Assembly (NCBI GenBank): GCA_046330935.1
Contig: JAXLRU010000003.1
Span: 434,001 to 498,000, forward strand
DNA length: 64,000 bases
Source of the DNA: JAXLRU01 sp046330935
GTDB lineage: Bacteria > Actinomycetota > Actinomycetes > Actinomycetales > Kineosporiaceae
Direction of reading: 5' to 3'
This document shows, piece by piece, positions 42,689-50,045 of this stretch. The stretch's first letter is position 1, and each line of letters starts with the position of its first letter. Both the position numbers and the translations under genes were made by a program. The notes beneath the pieces are model-generated. The model did not search any database, was not told the origin of the DNA, and was given only the letters and a program-made list of their open reading frames with translations.

Positions 42689-42820
42689 GACCTCTCCGAT
42701 CGTGGTGCGGCCGGCCCCGATGACCGGCCGCGGCGACGTCGATCAGTCCAGTCCCTGCGCGCCCTCGAGATCGTGACGCAATCCTTACGGCCGCCCGGCC
42801 GGGGCCTGCCCGCCACACGG

Positions 42821-42852
42821 CGGAAGGGCCGGCCCGAGGGCCGGCCCTTCCG
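42821..42852 (-). terminator. Perfect 15-bp stem terminator
   Basis: Arms CGGAAGGGCCGGCCC (42821-42835) and its exact complement (42838-42852) with a 2-base GA gap, 30 bases beyond the stop of the SRPBCC gene on the minus strand. Confidence 0.75.
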
Positions 42853-42881
42853 TGGGGGTTCCGTTCACGCTCCGCTGAGGA

Positions 42882-43835
42882 TCAGAGCGGGTTGATCCGC
42901 GGGTCGCGGGGCCGGGGGGACTCGCCGTCGACGACCGGCGGGTCGTAGATGCCCCCGAGGTTCGTCTCGGGGTCGGCGTACCCGGTCGGCGTCCCGTCGT
43001 CGTCGGTGCTGACGGCGGGGTCGGCGTCGGTGAAGGCGTCCACCCCGGCGTCGGCGTCGGTGTCGTACACCGGCGCACCGCCGGGGGCGTCGGCGTAGGG
43101 GCCCGTCACGGCGCCCTCACCGACGGCGCCGCCGTAGCCGGAGCCGGTCGCCGTGCTGCTCGCGATGCCCGCGAACGGGTCGGAGTCCTGCGAGGTGGCC
43201 GCGTGCCGGCCGCTGCCCGACCCGAGGTCGCGGGAGGACTCGACGGGGGAGTCCAGCGCCGTGGAGTAGGTGTCCTCCTCGGTGTAGGGGTCGCCCGCCA
43301 GCGGGTACCCGGACGCACCCGCCGTGGCGGCCGCGCTGGACGCCGCGAGCCCGGACGACGTGGTCTCGCCGTCGCGCTGGTCGGGCCGGGGGACGTCGCC
43401 GCGCCACCCGTCCGTGGCCTCGCCGCGCTGCTCGATGTACTCCTTGAAGCGCTTCATGTCCCCCTTCGCGCGGTGACTGACCAGCCCCAGCTTGTCGCCC
43501 AGGTTCTCGACGAGGCCCTCGGGGGCGGTGTCGAGCTGCAGGGTGACGCGGGTGTGCTCGTCGTCGAGGCGGTGGAAGGTGACGACCCCGGCGTGGTCGG
43601 TGCCGTTGACCGACCGCCACGCGATCCGCTCGTCGGGGTGCTGCTCGGTGATCTCGGCGTCGAACTCGCGCCGCACCCCACCGATGTTGATGGTCCAGTG
43701 GTTGTGCGTCGCATCCGTCTGGCGGATCTCCTCGACGCCCTCCATGAACTGGGGGAACTCCTCGAACTGCGTCCACTGGTCGTAGGCGGCGCGCACGGGC
43801 GCCGTCACGTCGACGGTCTCGATGATGCTCGACAT
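42882..43835 (-). CDS. SRPBCC (START-like) domain protein with disordered acidic tail
   Basis: 317 residues. The first ~150 are a polyketide cyclase/SRPBCC fold (SSIIETVDVTAPVRAAYDQW; QFMEGVEEIRQTD; RIAWRSVNGTDHAGVVTF; LDTAPEGLVENLGDKLG), a hydrophobic ligand cavity of unknown ligand. Residues 150-317 are Gly/Ser/Thr/Asp-rich, low-complexity and acidic, unusual for the family. In actinobacteria such proteins often appear near stress-response genes. No adjacent operon partner. Confidence 0.82.
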   Translation of the reverse strand: MSSIIETVDVTAPVRAAYDQWTQFEEFPQFMEGVEEIRQTDATHNHWTINIGGVRREFDAEITEQHPDERIAWRSVNGTDHAGVVTFHRLDDEHTRVTLQLDTAPEGLVENLGDKLGLVSHRAKGDMKRFKEYIEQRGEATDGWRGDVPRPDQRDGETTSSGLAASSAAATAGASGYPLAGDPYTEEDTYSTALDSPVESSRDLGSGSGRHAATSQDSDPFAGIASSTATGSGYGGAVGEGAVTGPYADAPGGAPVYDTDADAGVDAFTDADPAVSTDDDGTPTGYADPETNLGGIYDPPVVDGESPRPRDPRINPL

Positions 43836-44035
43836 CGTTCCTCCGCATTCCTTGCTCGGGACTCTTCGGCTCTCGTGGTCTCGAGGTGCCCGATGGGCGG
43901 CGGGTCATGCACGCGCAATCGCGTCAGAGGTGATTCATCCGGCGCCGGCGTGGCCGTACGCGGCACGGGGCGTGGGAGGCCGCCGGGGCGGGTACGGGGT
44001 CGGGCACACGCACGCAGCCGAGGGGAAGGACGCCG

Positions 44036-44671
44036 ATGAGCGGGTCCCGCAACGACGACGTCCAGCCGCTGCTGGAGGCCCTGAAGACCGTGGCGAGCGC
44101 GTTCAAGGCCGACCGGGTGCCGTTCGCGCTCGCCGGCCAGTACGCCGTGTACGCGAGGGGCGGGCAGTCGAGCCGGCACGACGTCGACTTCGTCCTGCCG
44201 CCCGAGGCGCTGCCCGCGGCGACGGCGGCGCTGGAGGCCCGCGGGTTCGACGTCGTGCAGCCGCCCGAGGACTGGCTGGCGAAGGTGTACGTGGAGGGGG
44301 AGCTGGTCGACCTCATCCACACCCTGGCGTCGGGCCCCGTGGACGACCAGCTGCTGGGGCGGGCGGAACGGTTGCGCGTGGAGTCGATCGAGATGCCGGT
44401 GCTGTCGGCGACCGACCTCGTCGTCGGCAAGCTGCTGGCCCTGTCGGAGCACGCCTGCAACCTCGAGCCCGCGCTCGCCGTGATGCGCAACCTGCGCGAG
44501 CAGCTCGACCTCGACGTCATCGCCCGCGCCTGCCAGGGCCGCCCCTTCGCGCAGGCATGCCTGGGCCTCGCCCGCGACCTCGGGGTGCTGCCCACCCGGC
44601 ACGCGGGCCACGAGGTGATCGTGATGCCCGACCCGCACCGGGTCGCCGACCCTGACCCCGCGCTGGCCTGA
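44036..44671 (+). CDS. Nucleotidyltransferase-fold protein (AbiEii/MNT-like)
   Basis: 211 residues. FALAGQYAVYARGGQSSRHD then VDFVL fits the nucleotidyltransferase G-x-h...DxD core (metal Asp pair in HDVDF, about 48-52), with a third acid in LVDLIHTL (about 93-100); the usual GS/GG after the first strand is GQ. The C-terminal half is helical. This superfamily includes toxins of abortive infection/toxin-antitoxin systems and other NMP-transferring enzymes. First gene of a three-gene operon with a BON-like protein (23 bp gap) and a metallophosphoesterase. Activity is not proven. Confidence 0.75.
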   Translation: MSGSRNDDVQPLLEALKTVASAFKADRVPFALAGQYAVYARGGQSSRHDVDFVLPPEALPAATAALEARGFDVVQPPEDWLAKVYVEGELVDLIHTLASGPVDDQLLGRAERLRVESIEMPVLSATDLVVGKLLALSEHACNLEPALAVMRNLREQLDLDVIARACQGRPFAQACLGLARDLGVLPTRHAGHEVIVMPDPHRVADPDPALA

Positions 44672-44694
44672 ACGCGACCGGAGGAGGACCCCTG

Positions 44695-44964
44695 ATGAGC
44701 GAGCCGAACGCCGTGCCCACGGCGTACGACCTGAAGGACCTCGAACGCCGCATCTGCGACGACGACGGCGCCAGCGAGCTGGGCGTGCACCTGTCGGTGC
44801 GCGGCGACCACCTCGTCGTCGACGGGCAGGTGGCCTCGGCGCAGGGGCGCACCCGCGTGCTGGAGCTGGTGGAGGGCTGCTGCGGCCTGCCGGTGCTCGA
44901 CCAGCTCACGGTGGCCGCGGACACCCTGGACCGGCCCCCGGCGGCAGCCGAGGAGCTGCGGTGA
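44695..44964 (+). CDS. Small BON-like domain protein
   Basis: 89 residues: AYDLKDLERRICDDDGASELGVHLSVRGDHLVVDGQVASAQGR split by a loop, then RVLELVEGCCGLPVLDQL. The alpha-beta-beta-alpha-beta pattern and VHLSVRGDHLVVDGQV strand pair resemble a BON (osmotic/nodulation) domain, but it has no signal peptide so would be cytoplasmic. ATG 44695 follows GGAGGAGG. Its stop overlaps the GTG of the phosphoesterase gene. Confidence 0.6.
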   Translation: MSEPNAVPTAYDLKDLERRICDDDGASELGVHLSVRGDHLVVDGQVASAQGRTRVLELVEGCCGLPVLDQLTVAADTLDRPPAAAEELR

Positions 44965-45794
44965 TCCGGGTCGCGGCGGTCGGGGACGTGCACCTCGCAC
45001 CCGAGATCGCCGGACGCCACCGGGCCGGGCTCGCGGACCTGGCCGAGCGGGCCGACGTCCTGCTCCTGGCCGGCGACCTCACCCGGCACGGCACCGTGGA
45101 GGAGGCGCGCGTCGTCGCCGAGGAGTACCGCGGCCTGGCGGTGCCCGTGATCGCCGTGCTCGGCAACCACGACCACCACGGGGACGCCGCGGAGCAGGTG
45201 ACGGCGATCCTCACCGAGGCGGGGATCACGGTGCTCGAGGGCGACGGCGTGGTGCTCGACGTGGGCGGGACGCGCCTGGGCGTGGCGGGGGCCAAGGGCT
45301 TCGGCCTGGGCTTCGCGGGGCGCTGCGGCAGCGAGTTCGGCGAGCCCGAGATGAAGGCGTTCACCCGGCACGGCCGGCTCAGCGCGCACGCGCTCTCGCA
45401 GGCCCTGGAGTCCGTGGCCGACGCCGACGTGCGGATCGCGCTCACCCACTACGCGCCCGTGGACGACACCCTCGTGGGCGAGCCCCCGGAGATCTGGCCG
45501 TTCCTCGGCAACTACCTGCTGGGCGAGGCGGTCGACGCGCACGGGTGCGCGCTCGCCGTCCACGGCCACGCGCACGCGGGCACCGAGAAGGGCGTCACCG
45601 ACGGCGGGGTGAGGGTGCGCAACGTCGCCCAGCCCGTGCTGGGGGCGGCGTACGCGCTGTACGTCGTCGACCCGGCGGTCGTGGACGTCGACGACGCGCA
45701 CGTCAGGGACGTGGGCGCGGCCGGTGACCGTGGGCAGCAGACCGGTGACGCGAACCGGCCGGTCCCCGCCTCGGCGGCCGCCCTCACCGGGTAA
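44961..45794 (+). CDS. Calcineurin-like metallophosphoesterase
   Basis: 277 residues. All family metal motifs are visible: GDVHL (Asp9, His11), LAGDLTRHG (Asp42), GNHDHHG, LTHYAP and VHGHAHAG. Length and motif spacing fit small cytoplasmic nucleotide or phosphodiester hydrolases. GTG 44961 overlaps the preceding stop (GTGA), so its synthesis is coupled to the BON-like protein and nucleotidyltransferase; it could reverse or balance the product of the transferase, an inference only. The last ~45 residues are Asp/Ala-rich and variable. Confidence 0.88.
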   Translation: MIRVAAVGDVHLAPEIAGRHRAGLADLAERADVLLLAGDLTRHGTVEEARVVAEEYRGLAVPVIAVLGNHDHHGDAAEQVTAILTEAGITVLEGDGVVLDVGGTRLGVAGAKGFGLGFAGRCGSEFGEPEMKAFTRHGRLSAHALSQALESVADADVRIALTHYAPVDDTLVGEPPEIWPFLGNYLLGEAVDAHGCALAVHGHAHAGTEKGVTDGGVRVRNVAQPVLGAAYALYVVDPAVVDVDDAHVRDVGAAGDRGQQTGDANRPVPASAAALTG

Positions 45795-45866
45795 GCTCCG
45801 GGCCCAGCGTGCTCGGGCCTGCGGTCCGGCCGCGCCCTGTCCGCTGTGGGGGAGGAGGAGCGCGAG

Positions 45867-46619
45867 ATGACGACGACGACCGTGGCGATCCGGCCGGTCG
45901 AGGAGCTCATCGTCACCCCCGACCCCGTGTGGCCCCAGATGCAGGAGATGATCTCCCGCTCGGTGGTGCCGGTGACGGTGGTCGAGGCGGACTCCGCGAC
46001 GAGCGAGTCGGCGCTGTTCCGGTTGCAGATCTCCGTGGGCACCGCCCTGGGCGCGCTCGTGTTCGAGACCGGCGGCCTGCTCGTCGACCACGGCTGGCTG
46101 CGCATCCTCGGCGGCGGCGGCGAGACCGACGGGCACCGCCTGCCCGACGTCGCCTCCGTCAACGGCCTCGGCGACCCTTCCGAGGGGCAGCAGGCGCCGG
46201 CCGCGTTCACGGTGGCCTACGACGTGCTCGGCGGCCGGTTCGCGGTGAACAACGGCGGCCTGCCCGGCGAGGGCGGCAAGGTCTGCTACTGGGGTCCGGA
46301 CACCCTGGAGTGGACGCCCCTGGGCATCACCCACACCGGCTTCGTCGAGTGGGCCCTGTGCGGCATGCTCGCCCAGTTCTACAACGACCTGCGCTGGTCG
46401 GGCTGGGAGGAGGAGGTCGCCGCCGTCCCCGCCGACCAGGGCCTGGCGTGCTACCCGTTCCTGTTCAGCGCGGAGGGGCGCGACATCGCCGAGGCGCTGC
46501 GCTGCCCGACCCCGTTCGAGGAACTCCTCGTCCTGCACGACGACCTCGCCCGGCAGGTCGCCTACCTGCCCAGCGCCCCGGCGATCCGCCAGCCCCGGCA
46601 CACGCTGCGCGCCGTCTGA
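45867..46619 (+). CDS. DUF2625-family protein
   Basis: 250 residues. RPVEELIVTPDPVWPQMQEMI, ALGALVFETGGLLVDHGWLR (split here), GRFAVNNGGL, WGPDTLEWTPLG and FYNDLRWSGWEEEV match the DUF2625 pattern, a family of unknown function with SUKH/Smi1-like features. ATG 45867 follows GGAGGAGGAG about 7 bases upstream. Convergent with the DUF2795-like gene (7-bp gap). Confidence 0.82.
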   Translation: MTTTTVAIRPVEELIVTPDPVWPQMQEMISRSVVPVTVVEADSATSESALFRLQISVGTALGALVFETGGLLVDHGWLRILGGGGETDGHRLPDVASVNGLGDPSEGQQAPAAFTVAYDVLGGRFAVNNGGLPGEGGKVCYWGPDTLEWTPLGITHTGFVEWALCGMLAQFYNDLRWSGWEEEVAAVPADQGLACYPFLFSAEGRDIAEALRCPTPFEELLVLHDDLARQVAYLPSAPAIRQPRHTLRAV

Positions 46620-46626
46620 GGCACGC

Positions 46627-46977
46627 TCAGCTCTCGAGTCCCCCGGGCAGCTGGGGGCGGTCGATGTCGCCCTGCGCGCCCACGCCCAGCGCGGCGAGCA
46701 GCTGGTCGTAGTCGCCGAACCCGGCGCCCTCGGGCAGGGAGCGCAGGTCGACGACGACGGCCTCGCGCGCCTGGCGGGAGCGGGCCAGCTCGATCAGGTC
46801 CTCCCGCGTGGCGGGGAACGCCGGCTCGCCGAGCGCCTCGGTGATCTCGGCCAGGCGGTCGGCGTCGAAGGAGCCCGTGCCGAGGGGCGCGTGCTCGTAG
46901 GTCTCCTGGCGGGCGGGCGGCGGGGAGGAGTGGGGCTCGAAACCGCCGCGGCCGGGGCCGAACTGTGCGTCGCTCAT
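46627..46977 (-). CDS. DUF2795-like small protein
   Basis: 116 residues. A polar N-terminus precedes FPATREDLIELARSRQ and LPEGAGFGDYDQLLAALGV, the signature of DUF2795, a small helical actinobacterial domain of unknown function often stress-induced. A possible SigB-type promoter lies just upstream. Confidence 0.7.
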   Translation of the reverse strand: MSDAQFGPGRGGFEPHSSPPPARQETYEHAPLGTGSFDADRLAEITEALGEPAFPATREDLIELARSRQAREAVVVDLRSLPEGAGFGDYDQLLAALGVGAQGDIDRPQLPGGLES

Positions 46978-46987
46978 GAGCGTTGGA

Positions 46988-47013
46988 GTACCCAGGCCGG
47001 GCCGTCGGCAGAC
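46988..47013 (-). promoter_or_regulatory. Possible SigB-type promoter
   Basis: On the minus strand GTCT (47013-47010), 16 bases, then GGGTAC (46993-46988), 10 bases before the ATG of the DUF2795-like gene; fits GNNT-N14-16-GGGTAC. Confidence 0.4.
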
Positions 47014-47101
47014 GCCGTCACCGAGCCGTCCTGTTCGTCACGTTGCGTCAATGGGAGGCGAGCACAGTGAAGTGCCTGCCGGCTGACAGGTTCGCTTCCG
47101 C

Positions 47102-47557
47102 ATGAGCGCGGGTACCTGGCACGACGTGGACGACGACGCCCTCCGGACGCTGCACGCGGGCCTGCCCGCCGACTCGCGGTCCCCCGCCGCAGCGCGACGG
47201 ATCGTGACCGCGTGGTGCGAGGCGCAGGGCGTGGTGCCGAGCACGGTCGCCGACGTCGAGCTGATCGTCAGCGAGTTCGTCACCAACGCGGTGGTGCACG
47301 GCAGCGGCACCGTCCAGCTGCGGGTGGAGCGCTCCCTGGAGCACCTGGTGGTCACCGTGATCGACGCGAGCGGTGCCGTGGTCGAGCGTCCCGTGAAGCT
47401 CGTCGACCCCGACTGCACCACGGGCCGCGGCCTGTGGATCGCGGGCGCCCTCGCCGCGCACCAGGGGTCCTACTCCGGCGAGGAGGGCACCGCCGTCTGG
47501 GCCCTGCTGCCCGAGCGCCGCTCCCCGGTCGAGGACGCGGGCGCCCCCGGCGCGTAG
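47102..47557 (+). CDS. RsbW-like ATP-binding (GHKL) anti-sigma-type protein
   Basis: 151-residue HATPase_c domain: N-box VSEFVTNAVVHGSG (about 56-69) binds Mg-ATP, and TGRGLWIAGALA forms the lid region. Proteins of this size in actinobacteria act as anti-sigma factors/kinases or orphan regulators. No anti-anti-sigma or sigma gene lies beside it. The C-terminal 29 codons overlap the 3' end of the convergent GH2 gene by 88 bp. Confidence 0.8.
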   Translation: MSAGTWHDVDDDALRTLHAGLPADSRSPAAARRIVTAWCEAQGVVPSTVADVELIVSEFVTNAVVHGSGTVQLRVERSLEHLVVTVIDASGAVVERPVKLVDPDCTTGRGLWIAGALAAHQGSYSGEEGTAVWALLPERRSPVEDAGAPGA

Positions 47558-49434
47558 TCCCCGTAGGCGAACTCGCCCACCGCGTCGCCGGGGACGGCCG
47601 CCGACACCCGCGTCGTGACGGCGCGCACCCGCTCGGCGGGCACCTTCGGCTCGCGGGCCGCAGTGAGCAGCCCGTTGCGTTCCTGCTGGGTGTCGGTCAG
47701 CTGCGTCCAGCAGAACCCGGCGACGGCGGGGGAGTCGAGCAGGGCCGTGACGAGGTCGCGGTAGCCGTCGAGCAGTTGCCCGGGCTCGCGCACCCACCCG
47801 TAGCCGCCCCAGCCGGGGGGCCGCTGCGACTCCTCCAGCGCCTCGGGGCCGGGCACGTCCAGGGAGATGCCGCCGAACTCGCTGATCACCACGGGCAGCG
47901 CGGGCCGCTCGCCGTCGGGCAGCAGGTCGGGCAGCAGCACCACGCGGTGGGCGGGCTGCACGTGGCGCAGCGTCTCCTCCAGCCGTGCGCGGTCGCCGTA
48001 GCGCTCGCGCAGCACCTGCCCGGAGGCGGTGTAGTCGTGCACGGTGACGACGTCGGTGACGGGCTGCTCCCAGCCGTCGTTGCCGATCACCAGCCGGGTC
48101 GGGTCGAGGGCCTTCGTCAGGTGATACAGCGAGCGCACGAACGCCTGCTGCTCGGCGCTGCGCTCCAGGGCGGGCACGCCCCAGCTCTCGTTGACGGGCA
48201 CCCACGCCACCACGCAGGGGTGCCCGGCGTCGCGGTCGAGCACCTCCAGCCACTCGCGGGTGACGCGGGCGACGGTCGTGGGGGAGAACTCGTACGCCGC
48301 GGGCATCTCCGCCCACACGAGCAGGCCGAGCCTGTCGCACCAGGCGAGGAACCGCGGGTCCTCGACCTTCTGGTGCAGCCGGACCCCGTTGAAACCGAGC
48401 GACTTGGCCAGGTCGACCTCCTTGCGCAGCGCGTCCGCCGACGGTGCGGCCAGGTGGGACTCGGGCCAGAAGTTCTGCGCGAGCACCAGCCGCAGGTAGT
48501 AGGGGCGGCCGTTGAGCAGCATCCGGCCCTGCGAGGCGCCGATGCTGCGCAGGGCCGTGTAGCTGCCGACCTCGTCGAGCACCTCCGGTGCCTCGGGCGC
48601 CCCCCCGAGCAGGGTGAGCGTGGCGTCGATCAGGTGCGGTTGCTCCGGCGTCCACAGCAGGGGCGAGTGCCCGAGGCTCATGTCGGGGTCGTGCAGGGTG
48701 AGGGTGCGGTCGACCTCCCCGGCGACGACGGCGTAGGTGTCGTCGGCGAGCACGTGGCCCTCGCGTTCCAGGCGCACCCGCAGCCGCAGGTCGCGGCGTC
48801 CCTCGGCGCGCACGCGGGCGGTCAGGCGCACGGCCCGCGCGTCGACGTCGCAGGCCCAGCGCAGGTCGCGGACCCGCACCGCCGCGACCTCCTCCAGCCA
48901 CACGGGCTGCCAGATGCCGCTCGTGCGGTCGTACCAGATCGCGTGGGGGCGCTCCTGCCAGTCCTGCTTGCCGCGGGGCTGGCGCAGGTCCGACGGCGCG
49001 TCCTCCGCGCGGACGACGATCACCTGGTGGCCGGAGCCGTCGAGCGCGGCGGTGACGTCGGCGGCGAACGGGGTGTGCCCGCCCTCGTGGGTGGCGACCA
49101 GCCGGCCGTTGACCCACACGTGGGCGCGGTAGTCGACGGCGCCGAGGTGCAGCAGCAGTTGCCGGCCCGGCGGCGGGACGTCGACCTCGACCCTGCGGCG
49201 GTACCAGACCACGGGGTGGAACGAGGGGTCGGCGACGCCGCTGGCGGGGGACTCGAACGGGAACGGGACGACGATCGTGCGGTCGAACGGGGACGGCCCC
49301 TCGGGTGCCTCCTGCCAGCCCTCGCGCAGCCCTCGGCCGTCGTCGTCGAAGGCGAACTCCCACGGCCCGCACAGGTCCGTCCACGTGGGGCGGGTCAGCT
49401 GGGGCTGGGGGTGGCCTGCGGGGTCGAGGGGCAT
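47470..49434 (-). CDS. Glycoside hydrolase family 2 enzyme
   Basis: 654 residues, likely a cytoplasmic beta-galactosidase/glucuronidase/mannosidase-type enzyme (no signal peptide). Sugar-binding N-domain (LCGPWEFAFDDDG; WYRRRVEVDVP; HLGAVDYRAHVWVNG), immunoglobulin-like middle domain, TIM barrel with acid/base Glu416 (VPVNESWG) and nucleophile Glu519 (VISEFGG). Ends about 88 bp inside the convergent RsbW-like gene; the last ~30 residues (GAPASSTGERRSGSRA) look like run-on. Start ATG 49434. No transporter or regulator adjoins it. Confidence 0.9.
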   Translation of the reverse strand: MPLDPAGHPQPQLTRPTWTDLCGPWEFAFDDDGRGLREGWQEAPEGPSPFDRTIVVPFPFESPASGVADPSFHPVVWYRRRVEVDVPPPGRQLLLHLGAVDYRAHVWVNGRLVATHEGGHTPFAADVTAALDGSGHQVIVVRAEDAPSDLRQPRGKQDWQERPHAIWYDRTSGIWQPVWLEEVAAVRVRDLRWACDVDARAVRLTARVRAEGRRDLRLRVRLEREGHVLADDTYAVVAGEVDRTLTLHDPDMSLGHSPLLWTPEQPHLIDATLTLLGGAPEAPEVLDEVGSYTALRSIGASQGRMLLNGRPYYLRLVLAQNFWPESHLAAPSADALRKEVDLAKSLGFNGVRLHQKVEDPRFLAWCDRLGLLVWAEMPAAYEFSPTTVARVTREWLEVLDRDAGHPCVVAWVPVNESWGVPALERSAEQQAFVRSLYHLTKALDPTRLVIGNDGWEQPVTDVVTVHDYTASGQVLRERYGDRARLEETLRHVQPAHRVVLLPDLLPDGERPALPVVISEFGGISLDVPGPEALEESQRPPGWGGYGWVREPGQLLDGYRDLVTALLDSPAVAGFCWTQLTDTQQERNGLLTAAREPKVPAERVRAVTTRVSAAVPGDAVGEFAYGDYAPGAPASSTGERRSGSRAQTAVPSSPE

Positions 49435-49488
49435 CCAGCCAGCATCGCCGCGTCCGGGATGTGTGCAAGTGTGGGCATTCGGCCCCGG

Positions 49489-49929
49489 CTAGCGCGCGGC
49501 CCTGCGGCTGGAGAGGTCGGGCGGGGACTCGCCGTCGCGCACGGGGGCGACGGGACGCCTGCGGACCAGGACGATCCCGGCCACGAGGCCGATCAGCCCC
49601 ACCGCGAGCAGGGGCCAGATGGACGCCTCGACGGCGGCGACCCAGCCGGGCGCCGTCTCGTGGTCGGACATCGCCTGCGCGAACACCGCGACGATCGCCG
49701 CCTGCGAGGCGAGCAGCGTCACGAGACCGGCGAGCAGGACCGGGACGGCGGCGCGGGGCCGGTTGCGCACCCACCCCTGACCGTCGAACCAGTGCCGGCC
49801 CTCGGGCGAGACCGCGGGCACCCACCCCCGCCCGTCGAACCACCAGCGCCGGTCGGCGCTGTGGCGGGGGCGCGTGGGGACGCGAGCGGGCGGCGGGGCC
49901 GCGACGCCGTCGGCTCGGCGGGTGGTCAC
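49489..49929 (-). CDS. Membrane protein with two WFDG motifs
   Basis: 146 residues. RRWWFDGRGWVPAVS and RHWFDGQGWV are two short tryptophan motifs like those of DUF2510-type domains, followed by two membrane helices (about 78-100 and 112-132) and a basic tail. GTG 49929 is chosen because the upstream in-frame part is not protein-like. Function unknown. Confidence 0.55.
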   Translation of the reverse strand: MTTRRADGVAAPPPARVPTRPRHSADRRWWFDGRGWVPAVSPEGRHWFDGQGWVRNRPRAAVPVLLAGLVTLLASQAAIVAVFAQAMSDHETAPGWVAAVEASIWPLLAVGLIGLVAGIVLVRRRPVAPVRDGESPPDLSSRRAAR

Positions 49930-50045
49930 GCAGACAGGGTAGGAACCCGGCGGGGCCCGCGGGGCGGAAAGCCCGCAGAATTCATGCTCCTGATCGGCTT
50001 CGGACGGGCCAGGCGGGGCCGGGACGGGAGTGCCGCCCCGAACTC

